Source of the DNA: Paragonimus westermani
Taxonomy: Eukaryota; Platyhelminthes; Trematoda; Plagiorchiida; Troglotrematidae
Length of the DNA stretch: 64,000 nt
Assembly (NCBI GenBank): GCA_008508345.1
Contig: QNGE01003551.1
Coordinates: 1 to 64,000 of the forward strand
Direction of reading: 5' to 3'
The position numbers and the translations under genes were made by a program. Of the stretch, positions 11,860 to 23,314 are shown in pieces (position 1 is the stretch's first letter; each line of letters begins with the position of its first letter). The notes beneath the pieces are model-generated. The model did not search any database. It was not told the DNA's origin and saw only the letters and a program-made list of their open reading frames with translations.

Positions 11860-12655
11860 ATTTACTTGGGCCTAAAGTACTCGTTGCCTCTTCGTTGACG
11901 GTGTCATATGAGTAGGCTGGCGACTAACTAATCCCAGACGGCAAGCGCATTCATGGCTGCACACGTCGGAACACCGTGTAGTCATGTCACCACGTCTTAT
12001 GGCACCCATGATTCCCTTGCTACCGCGCACTTTCGTTCTTAGCTGAGCAATAATCGCTCTTGAACTTGTGGACGTCCGCTTGGATCATATTTCTCCAGAA
12101 TGTCCGGTTCTACGCCAAGACTTCCCAACATCTAAAATCAAAGTTGAAATGTGAAAGACTTGCCTGTACAACAACCTTGTATCTCCGCCCATGACCACCA
12201 TGATCTCGCCTACCTGATTTCAGTTGTCCATACAGCAACCGTTTTGGAATACGGTCATTATCCGTTCGTCGGACATGACCAGCCAAACGACGCTGACTGT
12301 GAGTTGGCATCGTTTTGACTCAATTCACACCTGCTCGCCCCAGTACTTCAGTTTTCGGAACCCTACCAGACCACCGAATACCAAAGATGTGTCTTAGACA
12401 TTGCAAATAGAAACGGATTGGACGGCGTAAGTTCCGCTGATACAATGCCCAGGTCTCACTGCTGCACAGCAGTACAGACAGCATTGGTGAGCGGTAGACA
12501 AAGAGCTTAACGAACATCTTCAAGATGTGACTGTTCCAGATGCCTCCCACAAGACGTCCGATAGCAGCGCTAGCCTTTGCCACACAAGCTCGCGTCTCGC
12601 GGTCTCCGATAAATCTGCTAACAGTTCCCTTCCCGAATAGCAGAAATTTGCGCAA
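11860..12655 (-). pseudogene. LINE C-terminal domain remnant
   Basis: Minus-strand frame 12655-12320 reads RETRACVAKASAAIGRLVGG and SSETWALYQRNLRRPIRFYL then IRWSGRVPKTEVLGRAG, the post-RT region common in such LINEs. Frame 12310-12110 continues with LAGHVRRTDNDRIPKRLLYG. The stretch 12060-11860 is homologous to 24500-24260, where the terminal cysteine/histidine finger is better kept. Stops and shifts separate the parts. Confidence 0.75.
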
Positions 12656-12728
12656 CCATCAACAATGCGGTTTCCAGGTGTGGCAAAAACACCACAATCA
12701 AGATAATGTCCAATGATATGATATCGAA

Positions 12729-13560
12729 TCAAAATTTGGATGCCGTGGTGGCGAAAGCCGTGGTCAGTCGTCGAAGTCCGTCTTCGCTGTGTGCAAGTAG
12801 CGCGAGATCATCTGCGTAGAGATGCATGCACATCGTTGTGGTGCCGAAACGTCGAATATTCAGCAGACGTCCATCCACACCGTACTCGACCTCAATGCCA
12901 TCCTCCATCGATTCTGATCTGCAACTGTTAGCAATCAAGTATAAACAAAACAGGGCTGGGACTAAGACATAACCCTGCTTCACGCCAGTAACAATGTAAA
13001 GATCATTACAATTCGGTCCACACGACCACACTTTCGCCCACATGCTCACACGCAACACCCCAGTCAAACTGACAAACTTGCCTGGACATCCAAACTTACC
13101 AAACACCGTCCACAACGTCCCGCGGCTCACGCAATCAGAGGTCTCGGTAAGATCCACGCAGAGGGCATACTAAGCCTGGTTGGGTTCGCAACACTTCTTG
13201 ATAAACAGATTGGGAATAACACAACGTTTCGAGCAAGTTGTAATACTCTACGTTTCAACCACCTCGGGTGGCCTTCCTGGATGTGTCGAGCATCGAACAC
13301 CAGATCAATTGTATTGCAACTCGCCTAGAATCCGCATTGCCATTCAGGACTATTTGTCTCCAAGACGTCTGTATTCTGCCGGCTGAGAAGGATTCTGATA
13401 AGCACTTCACTTGCTCAGCTCAGGAAACTCATACCCTAATAGCTGTCGGTGCATTGCTTGCTACCCTTACCGTTAGACAAAGGTACGATAAGGGTATCCT
13501 TACAATATTGTGGCATCACCTCGCGCCCCCAGATAAAGTTAACCAGCTAAAGTAGTGCAT
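12729..13560 (-). pseudogene. LINE reverse transcriptase remnant
   Basis: The polymerase of the family A LINE. Minus-strand 13555-13260 reads, with stops, through EVMPQYCKDTLIVPLSNGKG and ILLSRQNTDVLETN to CGF, the fingers region. Frame 13157-12729 holds the palm: LTETSDCVSRGTLW (canonical A-F-D-x-V), GVKQGYVLVPALFCLYL and the catalytic HLYADDLALLAHSEDGL at about 12806-12825. The YADD box is intact although the gene as a whole is broken by stops and frame changes. Confidence 0.8.
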
Positions 13561-14053
13561 GTTGCAGCGCCGGCCCGCCATTCTTCAGGATCTCACCTGG
13601 CAATCCATCCTCATCTGCAGCCTACCCGCTGCAAAGTCGTCTAATAGCTCTCTCCACCCAGTTGAATCCGGGGTAAGAGCAGGTGAAGATTTGACGGCTT
13701 GTTGCGACAGGCTATTCAAGGTCACCAGGTCAATAGTGGCAAGGCGGTTTAGTAGGTTACCAAAGTGTTGGTGCCACACTTTCATGATGTCATCTAGCTG
13801 GGTGCACGAACAGCCGGTGTCCACGTTGACCACTGCTTTGATAGACCGAAGGGAGGGACCGAAGATCGCCCGAAGTGAATCGTAAAACCTCATCCTGCTT
13901 CTCCCACCAGTCCTCTCTGTTTCCGCAAACACGTTCGACCAGCTGACGGTGGATACTCCGGAACATGACCTTCTTCACTTCATTGCTCGGGCCCTTGGTG
14001 GAAACAGCAAAAGTTGCTTTATCTCGTTTCAGTTTAAATACAGCCCCGTTCAT
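13560..14053 (-). pseudogene. LINE linker between nuclease and RT
   Basis: Minus-strand frame 13932-13585 gives FYDSLRAIFGPS, VDTGCSCTQLDDI, HFGNLLNRLATIDLV and LSQQAVKSSPALTPDSTGW, in the same order as the copy at 3165-3535. A second frame covers 14053-13790. This segment joins endonuclease to RT in RTE-like elements. One or two frameshifts separate the pieces. Confidence 0.7.
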
Positions 14054-14400
14054 TTTCTCGAGCCAATCCGGACGTCTCTTACTCTCAAAACCGATCGTCC
14101 TGGTGACTGATACGGTGAGCTGTTCTTTGAGTTATTGCCATATACCCTCGGGGGTGGTGGATAGAGGAGGGTGGAGTAGACACGCGGCAACTTCACTTCG
14201 AAAAGTAGTCCTCGTCTTTGAGTTTCCCAGTCGTTTGACACCCGGTTTTTGCCGTTATCCGAATGATTTACAACGAATAAATAAACATTTTGGTCCTGAC
14301 AAACGTATTATCCGTGCTACATTCAGCGCCTCGAAACACCCACGTAATACACAGTTCACGAATGTCGCGCTGCCACACAATCACCTAATCTTGGATGAGT

Positions 14401-14950
14401 TCAAGTCGTGATAGTGCTCGCATCCAGGTGGAATCGGGTGTTCACGATAGCCAGCTCGTAAGCAGCACACAAGTGGAGCAGGCGATCACCGTTCTCGTCG
14501 TCTGAACTAATGCTGTAGAGTCCGAGGACTGGCGGCCAGATTGTCGAGTCGCACCCAACTGGAATGTTCAAGCCACCCAGATCAAACAGTCGGTCACGCA
14601 CCAGCGTTGACCGGATTGTGGCCGATAGCTGATTATAGAACTGGTCATTTGGATCATCAGTGTGATACATAGTTGGGCTGTAAACACTAACACATGTGGC
14701 AAACTTGCCACAACCGAGTCGCAGATGCATGAACAGCATTCGACTGCTGATATCGTGCGGTTCGCCTATCACCAAAGAATTGATGTGATCAGCGACTGGG
14801 AAACAGACACCGTGCTCCCGAGTACCGTCTGCCGGTTAACCTATCCAGTGGAACCTGTAACCAGCACCTGCTTCCCGCAACTTACCTTGGTCTACAAGCC
14901 TTGTCTCACTCAGGGCTGCTACGTCGATCCCATAGTGACGCACTTCCATG
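14401..14950 (-). pseudogene. LINE endonuclease domain remnant
   Basis: Target-site nickase of the exonuclease/endonuclease/phosphatase fold. The minus strand starts near 14945 with RHYGIDVAALSETRLVDQG, which contains the catalytic glutamate of the S-E-T-R motif, and continues through HINSLVIGEP, VSVYSPTM and VGCDSTIWPPVLG to NGDRLLHLCAAYELAIVNTR. The usual L-G-D-F-N motif reads LGGLN, so a key aspartate is lost. At least one in-frame stop lies near 14840. The histidine-containing end (S-D-H) is not visible in a continuous frame. Confidence 0.75.
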
Positions 14951-15200
14951 ATCATCATCATCATCATCACAGACAGCAATACATCAGTGGTTCACACTAA
15001 TGGTTAACTGCCACACAACCATGAAGAAAAAGCAAACCCTATATACATAGGAGAGAAGGAAAAAGAATGGGACGGGAAGGGACCTAACTACTGAAAATGA
15101 CTACGTCCATATTCAAACATTCAGCATCAAGGTGCCTACACCTTGCAAACAAACAACCGAGCTGCATTGTGGCCATCCTGTGGTGGTGCATCGATCCAGC
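14945..15200 (-). mobile_element. 3' end of a second LINE family (family B)
   Basis: Matches 28062-28262: shared GCCACACAACCATG, AGCATTCAGCATCAAGGTGC-like segments and CAAACAACCGAGCTG. At 28 kb this sequence follows LINE coding sequence on the minus strand, so it is a 3' UTR. It ends in a GAT repeat (CAT repeat on plus, 14945-14966), a typical microsatellite tail. Family A endonuclease coding begins immediately beyond that tail. Confidence 0.65.
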
Positions 15201-17016
15201 AGCGTGTGCACATTCCATATCCCAAGAGAAGCGCCTTAGGCCCTTGGGCGTGTCTTAGATTGGTCGCCGTATTACTGAGAGTTGATTGAGCATTATCTGC
15301 TCGAATATTCATGTTGGAAGGGCAGTATGAGTGTGAGTGTCTGGCAGTAGCATATTTTCGTCTATCCACCATGCTATGTGTAGCAGATTGGACGTCTCGT
15401 TTTATCCTGCGCTACAGCCGATATGGTAAGCTATTTAGTTTACGTTGTGGTATCAAGGTTTACATGGACTGGGGACAGTATCAGAACGTCCAGACTTCAG
15501 CAGGAGGGCGATCAGGGCCCTCAAATTAAGACTGGCCCAAGAGCCTATACCGCAAAGTAGCAAAGGATGCATACACACACATACGCAACAGTACCAACCA
15601 CCAAGTACAGGCTACACATTCACACCCCGAGAGATTTAACACACACAGTGAACAACATAGTTGCGAAGACAAACGTACCATATACACAACAAATCAGACC
15701 AGGCAAAAACTATCAGCAACCCGAACTAACACGTGGCATAATGGTACCATCCACAACATACGCATCCGTCTTTTGTTTGGCTGCTCCCCTTTGGCCAACT
15801 GACAACGTTAAGCCTACAAGGACCGAAGTCGCAATCAGCACAACCCACTGGATCCAAACAGCACACAAGCCGATAATACGCCTTTACTTTACATACATAC
15901 ACTCAGGCACACATGAATATAACCGATTTGCATTGGTTTCCCCATTTGTGTCATCCACCGACCCTCGTTGTGTGGTAGACTTCTCTTTTCATAAATTTGG
16001 GCCACCGTGGCCTATTATCTATTACTCATATCAGCTCTTCGGTGTAATACATTCCGAAGTTTCAACATGACTTCATATTGCAAAGTTAAATGTACTTTAC
16101 TAGCGTTGCCAAGAATTCGTTAAGGTATACACTCCTTCTGATTCAACTTAGTATCTTCATTACTAATTTTTGTCTCATTGTTGGAGTTTGTCCAATGGTT
16201 TGTCCACCATCATACTAGCCCATCTTCAAGCTGATGCGCATTGGATAGTTTGACTACAAGAACTCCCGCGGACTCTCTTTTCCGCGTCATTCACCTGGAT
16301 TTATAGTGAATAGGTGGTGCTGTGCTGGCCATTTGTAATGTCGCTTTCGCACACAGGTGTCCTGTGACTTCAGTATTTCTGAAATACAGATCTGGAGAAG
16401 AATGCCGCTAACCGTAGGCCTTTGAATCTGACTGTTTTCAGTCTACATATACCTCTCCGTTGTATGCTGCTAAAACGTGATGACAGTCTGTAGACCCGTA
16501 TTCTTCCTGTTTAATTTTCCTCTTCTCAACTGTTTTCTCCGTTTCTATGAACCATCTAACAAACTTCATCCTTGACTAAAGCGACGACTGAACTCACGAA
16601 TATCTACCTTTAATTCGCCGTAAATACCTACCAGTCTATAACAAGTTCGAAAGATTGCCCTGTTTTTTCTAAATATTTACTGTTAATACAAATCTGCCAA
16701 TTCTTCCGGTCACCGTCTATACTGATCACACTGGAAGCCAAAATGGAAAATTTGCTTCAGTTCCTGAATTCTGATTTAATCAGACTACCAGATAGTTCAT
16801 TGAAACGATAATGAGATGTAGTTGCTTTTATGCTTCTAAAAAACTGGACCGGTTGATGAATGGAAAAAACGCTGGCGTCACAATTGTACCGAAAAATTGC
16901 ACACTGTGCTATAGACGCACCATTTGTTTCCCTTTAAGCTTGGACGGTTTTGAAGTTTTCCCCGCGGCGATTGTTTGCTTATAAACTACAAATGGAATAA
17001 GAATAATTTGCTCATC
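15201..17016. other. Unassigned; contains a 167-codon C/A-rich frame
   Basis: The plus-strand frame 15567-16070 is among the longest open frames in the window, rich in Thr, His, Pro and Tyr, with no recognised domain. The plus strand is poor in G here (many ACACA and CAACC words), which by itself keeps frames open, so I do not call it a gene. Bases 16080-16960 show nothing recognisable. Confidence 0.4.
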
Positions 17017-17265
17017 ATGTCACTCCGTTCAACTCTTGGCGTGTTGGCCGAGTTTCCACAGATTTCAAAATCAGAGCTGTTCGAGCGTGGTTTTTTATTG
17101 CTGAATCAAATCAATTGCGTTAAATGGGAACCTCCCCCAGTTTCCTCCCGAATTTTGCAATATGATCCTTATGTGCCACACTTATCAACACTTTGCGGAC
17201 AATCTACTGCTTCCATGCTCGTGTGGTTAAACGTTTACTTCCAGCCTAAACAAGTTTGTAATCTT
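17017..17265 (+). CDS. Candidate first exon, SNAPC3-like protein
   Basis: Begins ATG TCA CTC and runs 83 codons to a perfect donor (CTT|GTAAGT). The C-terminal part (SMLVWLNVYFQPKQ then VCNL) resembles the strand that precedes the L-G-x-Q motif in SNAPC3 (SNAP50), the zinc-containing subunit of the complex that recruits RNA polymerases II and III to snRNA promoters. The N-terminal half (SKSELFERGFLLLNQINC) is not recognisable, as expected for that family's variable N-terminus. The frame looks protein-like and the start has no competing upstream exon. The identification rests on short motifs only. Downstream exons beyond 17349 were not found. Confidence 0.4.
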
Positions 17266-17310
17266 GTAAGTTGCTTTTGTTCTTTGCGTTCTGTTTCCAC
17301 TGTTTCGCAG

Positions 17311-17349
17311 TTCCAAATTCTCCTGCTTGGTCAGCGTTGTTCGGATGAG
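17311..17349 (+). CDS. Candidate second exon, SNAPC3-like
   Basis: The preceding 45-nt intron (17266-17310) begins GTAAGT and ends in a strong pyrimidine tract plus GCAG. Joining in phase 0 gives VCNL followed by FQILLLGQRCSDE. In SNAPC3 proteins an F-x-x-L-G-x-Q-x-L-x-x-L-R-D motif occurs at this place. The possible donor (GAG|GTTTAA) is weak and reading on reaches TAA at once, so either a further exon lies far downstream or the gene is a fragment. Very small introns near the 5' end of genes are documented in schistosomes. Confidence 0.35.
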
Positions 17350-18289
17350 GTTTAATAAACCACTGAGAGTCAGATTGTGGGATACTCATTGGTTTCTCTC
17401 ATCATCTTGCCATGCACCTCCTCGTCTATGGAAATGTGAGAATGCTCGATGAATTAGTTACTACTGTGGATAACAAGAGATTACAATCTATTCACTGATA
17501 TCAGAACGTATTGCAGAATGTAGTAGGAAACTGTTCCAAGAAATGGGATCTGACAATAAACTCTAAGACACCAAACCACCGAGAAGGTGAATTAGCAAAG
17601 GTCAGCTTTTGATTGATGTATGAGAAACCTGATAAAAACCAAGCAGTTTGGAAGAAAATGGACAAAGCAAAAGGTCATATCAACATAGTGCACGGTTAAC
17701 TGGCTGACATATGTACCGTGCTGTTGGTCGGCTAACACAGCCACGTTGAATCACGCAAGTGTGAAAGAGCGACTATATGGATGATATTAAACACACATGA
17801 GGACTTCACAAATGACTATGTTCGTGAGTTCATATGACCTTGCCGAACTATGTTCTGTGAGGAAGCGATTACTTTTTACTGTTCTTTGTCAATGAGTGTT
17901 GGGATCAATTCGTCTCTTGCGAAAGAGTCAGTCACCTTCGGGAAGCTTTAGATGGATTTATGCTAGTCTGTTTTATTATGTTACTGAACTGCTGTCACCA
18001 ATATTTATTTTGGAAAGTTCTTCATCTGTTTGCAGTCAAAGTGGAAAGTTAGCGACACAGCTGCTAACGTCAGGAACTTCAGTAAGCGTAGAATCATAGT
18101 CCCATACTCATGATATCGATCAGGCTAGTTTTCCTCCCGTGTCCTTCCCAGTTCTGCTCCATTGTAAAGGTTTATGGTCCGCCTCCACTTAGCACTATCG
18201 ACCAAACAGATAGGGCTTCCACATATCCAGTACCCATGTAGTTACCAAACATTCTTTACCAGTGGTTGTATAGTTCTGCACTGAAGGCT
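17350..18289. other. No firm gene; one microexon-like segment
   Basis: Between 18036 and 18081 a 46-nt segment has a good acceptor (TTCATCTGTTTGCAG) and donor (GTAAGC) and an open frame (SKWKVSDTAANVRNF). It is too short to assign. The rest shows nothing. Confidence 0.3.
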
Positions 18290-19230
18290 TGAAGACTCAC
18301 GTGCTATCATTGAGTACTCCTTTCTTTTGGACGGGTACTACCCCAATGTCACGGTCACTGGCATCCGTCACCACGTTGAACGTTCCTTTTGCATACCAAA
18401 TTTTCATCGTCAGTCGCTGCTGACTCATTTCTTGTGGCACTGTTACAGGCACTCTCCATAATTCGTCGGCCCATTCACATCTCATGTCCTTTCTAAGGAG
18501 TTTGTATAGTGCTGAAGTTACGAAATGAAAACTTTTCACGAACCGTCTTTAGTATTCCGCTCGGTTCAGCAGCTTTCTCGGCGTACGATCTAAATTCGGA
18601 GTCAAGATCTCTAAAATTGTCATAATTTTCGCTGATAAAGACGTGATTTCAGCTTGATCAACCATGTATCTCAGTAGTACCAACGAGGACCTTGCGATAT
18701 AGGGTTTATCAGCATTAGCCTGGATGCCAGTTTCGAATGCTTCTTACTGCAGCACCTAGGTACGTGATATGCTCCAATTCTGGGTCGCTGTATTTCGTTT
18801 TATCATTTCTATACACTACCATGTTATTCAATCGTTGTGTTAATTGAACCGTCAAACAGTAATCTGCAAACGATGCGCTGAATAAGCTGAATGATAAACA
18901 CTTTAATTGATGCCGTTTTCCACCCACTGAGAACTCGATTTCTTCATAATTCGCGAGTTTGTCTGTTAACCGATAGCATCTGCAGTTTCACTTGTTGCGT
19001 CTCGTGAAAACTATCAGTGGCTAACAATATGTGCACAGTTGCCTATTGTGTTACCTCGGTCGTTCCTTAACAATCCAGTAAAATCGGTAGTCATTGTTGA
19101 AGTTCTTCTTCAGGAGGAAAAACGAGTTGTTCAGATGCTCGATTTTGTAACGCTTACCTTCAATATGTTATTCGTTTGTCGTTTTACCTCCGTTTCGATA
19201 TGAACCTGAACTCTGCGGGGTCCATTCGGC
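18290..19230 (-). pseudogene. Ty3/Gypsy reverse transcriptase-RNase H remnant (Gypsy-1)
   Basis: On the minus strand, frame 19397-19131 gives RRVQVHIETEVKRQ, the start of the RT domain, then near 19125-19040 NNSFFLLKKNFNNDYRFYW. Frame 18927-18715 covers the palm, where the catalytic Y-L-D-D reads YRND at about 18802-18813. Then YRRFVKSFHFVTSALYKLL and frame 18539-18297 give the thumb and the start of RNase H (VVTDASDRDIGVV). Several stops and frameshifts separate the pieces, and the aspartate loss shows the copy is dead. No integrase or LTR was recognised downstream. Confidence 0.75.
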
Positions 19231-20039
19231 AGGAATGCCGCCGTTGTTAGAATTTCGTGTGTCATCCATTTGCAAAAGCCATACGGATCATCATTGGTAC
19301 TGAGTGGCTCAGTGTACCCTTTCATCGTTAGCCGAAATAAATCTTTATGCAGTTGGTAACCTCGGCTGTGCGCAGCTAACTGACGATATTTCGTCATTGT
19401 CCAAAGAGTTTCAAGGAAACGTACTTGTTTGGAAGCATGTTGCGCTTCGGTTTAACAACAGACTCAGTCTCAGCTAGAAAATCTTATTTAGAGAAACGTG
19501 TGCCTAGCTTCCGAGGGCTCAGTGGGACGGTGTCCCACAACTTGGCTATAAGTACAAACTTCGCATTCTTTCACGCCATTCCGCTTATAGTCTGTTAGTT
19601 TTGCGCTTTGTTCCGCCCTACAGGACTCCAAAGTAATGATCACGTTCAAACCGAACACACACTAGCCTGCCTTCCTACCCACCTTAATATTCATCTTTAA
19701 GACTCCTAGCTCAATAGCTCCGTGTGTCATTTGACGCGCTTAACAAAAAGAAAACTCATGGAGCTCGATTTTTATACCTACTAAACCGTTGTTTGAAACA
19801 CGTCACCTTGACAATGCCAACATTTTCACAGCTACAACAGTTTCTCTGTTTGTTTTTCTCCTATGTGAATACTCTGAATACTGATATTTCCAGTGTCAGC
19901 TCCTCCACTGTTTTCCGTATTCCCTCTTATATTTTGTTCTTTACGTAGTTGGTTGCGTCCACTGAAGTCATGTACACAACTTTCCAGTCTCATACAACTA
20001 TTCCTGGCTTATCACTGTTCATCTGTCAGGTGACCTGTG

Positions 20040-20620
20040 TGATGCGGGTTGGCCGTAAACTGTCGTCGAGAGACCTCCAATAAAATTCTCCACCAGCAAT
20101 AGGAGTCTGGAAACCCGTTACAGCTTTTGCAGTGTAGTGGTGAGCAAGTGGAGACTCGTTACTATCCAAAGTTTAGTCACATTGAGCAGTCGCATAGCCT
20201 CTTCGTGGGTGGTCGAGCTGGGTAAAGTAGCCACCACAGCCTCCTTTAGATCGGCCCATTCTAACTACACTGAGACTCTTGACGCTGCGTTCATCGCCAC
20301 CTTTGCTTGCCGTCCACTATCGTCCGTAAGATGATCAGCTTCACCCTGTCGGTCATGACTTCGGTCAACTCGATCGGACCCTGGAAGTCCCTCGGAGACG
20401 GTTATGTGTCTTCCGTCTTCGAAATGTTGCGGCAGTGCATATTTTTCAGCGAGAACGTCGCGACAGCGTTTGTTGTGATTATAAAATGCGTCATACCTGT
20501 CAGGCTGTTGTTGCCAGGTACCCTTACGAGGTAGATGATGGGGGACAAACACAAACATTACTTTACACATTTGACATGTTCTCAGCGATTGCCAATACCA
20601 CAACTTCTGTTTCTGTTATG
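20040..20620 (-). pseudogene. Gypsy-1 Gag-like remnant
   Basis: Minus-strand frame 20603-20265 and the following frames to about 20040 contain WADLKEAVVATLPSS, EEAMRLLNVTKLW and LLLLVENFIGGLSTTVYGQ. This order (L-K-E-A-V, R-x-L-L, then F-x-x-G-L-x-x-x-V) matches the capsid region of flatworm Gypsy Gag proteins. It lies upstream of the RT remnant in the same orientation, with about 800 bp between them where protease would be expected. No zinc knuckle was seen. The assignment is weaker than for the RT. Confidence 0.45.
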
Positions 20621-22981
20621 GCACTACCTAAACACTACTGATACACGGTTCCGGTCGTCGATTCCTGTTTGCAGTTTTCCTGACTTTGAAGATGGTCAGT
20701 GTTTTCATCTCGTAAATAATTCTTTTCAGTTCACTCGATAATATCTTTTAACGATATTGTGCAATATACAACATTGGGAGTATGGCTGTGACGGGTACAT
20801 TGCGAGATAAACGTTATCCACGTCAGGTTATATTGACAGGTTTCCACAGCTGGCATCATATAAGATTTCACGATGCGCATTGTTTATATTCATGCTACTT
20901 ATTCTGATAATCTCTTTTTAAAACGAAATGCTGGGTTCCAATGATTCGTTGGAGAGCAGCTTGGCTTGTAATTGGGGTTCTTTCGGGTTTAAATCTCACT
21001 CAGACTGCCTCTACCTGACGTGTCAAATGAGAATTAACCTGACCGGTCGGTACCAGTTGGAAAGATGGAAACCTAAAGTACTGTGTTTTATACCTTCGTA
21101 CTCAAAGTCCTTCTAAAACAGTGGTTTCCAAATTTTACAACCTACTGATTCATCAGCTTTCTAACCACAATCTCTTCACCAACATTTCTCTCGTTTTCAT
21201 AGACAGGATGTAAACATTGGGAACAGACCACTGTCAACTGATTAAACATTACTTAGCGTAGTTCGGCATGATGTTCCGTCTAGTTTTAAAACACAAGGCT
21301 ATAGTTGAGCTTGTTGTATTGGTATCAAGTTGTCCACAGCAGACGGAAAATCGATGGGAAGCTGTATTAGACTGTAATATTCAGAAAGCTGGAATACCCC
21401 ATGTCAAATCTCCTGTCCATTTCACCAGTTCCACCTCGACTTCCAGAGGGCTATTGTTCCTACTGTGAGAAACCCTGATATCAATCAACCAGGGCAGAGT
21501 AGATTGTACGTCAACAGTTGCTTTCATTTTCATTCTCGATTTCACCACCCGGTTAACAAAATCAATAATGTCGGCGTTGATGTGGCAGGCTTAGCAGTTT
21601 GGCTGAGATCCCAGAGTGAAAGTATGGACTTTGACTGAAATTCATGCACTACGTGTTCTACTAGGTGATCTATGAATACGCGCGGACAGACTGGAAAATG
21701 CACACTAGTACACGGATGTCTGCTCAACCCAATGTGTACTGTGGTATCCATCAGACGCTCAATGAAATAAACTGTTATATCGGACGCTGGCCGAATGAAC
21801 ACCTAGTCCAAATGTGACATTTCTCAGCCCATAGGCGGTTTTCTAGCTCAGCCGATCCAGCCTAAATCGCCGAATGGTATAAAATTCGTGTCACTGGCTA
21901 GAATTCGTACTCACAATCAGACCACGCGGAAACCACTGTTGGTTGTCTCACTCAACATGCCATAACTAAGAGACCAAACATCGCATAATACATTTAACCT
22001 TCGTTACAAACCATGGCATATACAAACAGATTGAAACAAGCCAACTCATAAAATACAACGTCAGTAAATGATTCGCGGACAGCTACAGACGATTAGTGCC
22101 GGCCACTCAAGAAAACTGGTATGTTAGTGCACTGACAAATCTAGATGGCATGTGGGCGAAGCATCGGAACTTTTTATAACCAGCACCTGTGTACAGCTAG
22201 TCGGTTAGGCGGGCATGAACGTCTAACGACATGCTACAAACAGAGTAGAGTTGACTAACAGAAAACCTGGGACTTCCAAACCATTTAAATTTTCTCACTA
22301 TACTGGTTATTTCTATCCACAAAATAATCCATCGAAACTCTTGTTTGTGTGATAAACGCCTACCATGATTCCATTTCAGCAAGTAGCTAACTTTCAGCAG
22401 TAACAAATGGATATATTTCACCCTGGACAATGTACACCACCGCATCAACTCGAGCCAACTCAGTTGGCTTTCTGCCAGCTAAACACGGCGAAGATTAAAT
22501 AAGTGTATTGAATCGGACCTCATTCATTGTTTGTTTAAATTAATGAAGAATATGAAACATATCGCCACCCTCAAGCAGGGTCAAGGTCACTCAGTCAACT
22601 TGTGATTATTTATGCAGTGAATTCAATTTAGGATGGTAACCTTGGTAAAGATTTGATTCACAAACAAACCAGACACGATTATGCGGGCACAATAAAACAG
22701 ACAATAATGTTTGGGAATGAACCCGTCACTGCATGCCAAAAATTAACAACTAATCTAACAGTTAAATACAGTCATCTGAAATCAAATTACATTGTATCTA
22801 GGAGCTTTCGGCTTCTCAAATAATAACCAACATGTCTGTATTAATACAGAAAAAGAGGTTTCGTTGTGAAATCCGCACATTGTGAGCGATTTTTCTTCAT
22901 TCGCCCAAATGTTTAAAACCACTTTCAGCAAACAAAAATGAATGAGATTGTAACGTTTTTTGTCCACCTCATACTTTGTAG
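20621..22981. other. Mostly unassigned; one candidate exon
   Basis: At 21340-21464 (plus) an open segment (QTENRWEAVLDCNIQKAGIP and more) lies between an acceptor (TTGTCCACAG) and a donor (GTGAGA). It ends in phase 2, which does not fit the phase-1 start of the exon at 22982, so a further exon would be needed. A weak tRNA B-box-like word (GGGTTTAAATCTC) occurs at 20987. Nothing else is supported. Confidence 0.3.
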
Positions 22982-23113
22982 TCAGGACAAACTACCCTTC
23001 ATATGATGTTCGTCGACATTTTTCTCACCCTCAGGATTGTTGTGAAGCTTCTCCTCTGGAGTCTGTTCCATTGAATGAGTGGTTATCATTCTACAATAAG
23101 TTGCCCAGGATAG
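22982..23113 (+). CDS. Candidate internal exon of an unrecognised gene
   Basis: The segment is preceded by a long pyrimidine-rich tract ending CTTTGTAG and followed by a donor GTACTA. It encodes 43 residues plus split codons (RTNYPSYDVRRHFSHPQDCC and then SPLESVPLNEWLSFYNKLPR). It begins and ends in phase 1. A second acceptor (CACCCTCAG) at 23034 lies inside it and would give a shorter exon. I do not recognise the protein. The composition is that of an ordinary globular protein and unlike the transposon remnants around it. It joins in frame to 23315. Confidence 0.35.
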
Positions 23114-23314
23114 GTACTACGGGGACTTCGGCTTATGTCTTCATGAACCAGTCACGTGTAGGCCACTGTGAGCACTTGCCTTTTGCATGATGGTGTAATC
23201 GAATGTGAGCAAATAGGTGCTATGTCATGAGACAAGATGCACATATACTCACACACACAAAACCAGCTCCACGTTCACCTTGTCTATTCTTTGGAACCAC
23301 TCACCTCTTGTTAG

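Larger units (their letters stand above)
11500..14950 (-). mobile_element. Near full-length but inactivated RTE-like LINE (family A)
   Basis: The most complete transposon in the window. On the minus strand, in order: apurinic-type endonuclease (14950-14401), linker (14053-13560), reverse transcriptase (13560-12729), C-terminal domain (12655-11900) and 3' UTR (to about 11500). Frames change repeatedly and stops occur, but no domain is missing, so it decayed by point mutation rather than by truncation. The clade is judged RTE-like from the nuclease and linker motifs; that assignment is tentative. The 5' edge touches a GAT repeat that ends another LINE (14945-15200). Confidence 0.8.

Noticed and set aside
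20928..21116. Possible further tRNA-like SINE (B-box-like word at 20987)
   Set aside because: No convincing A box and no second copy with shared body.
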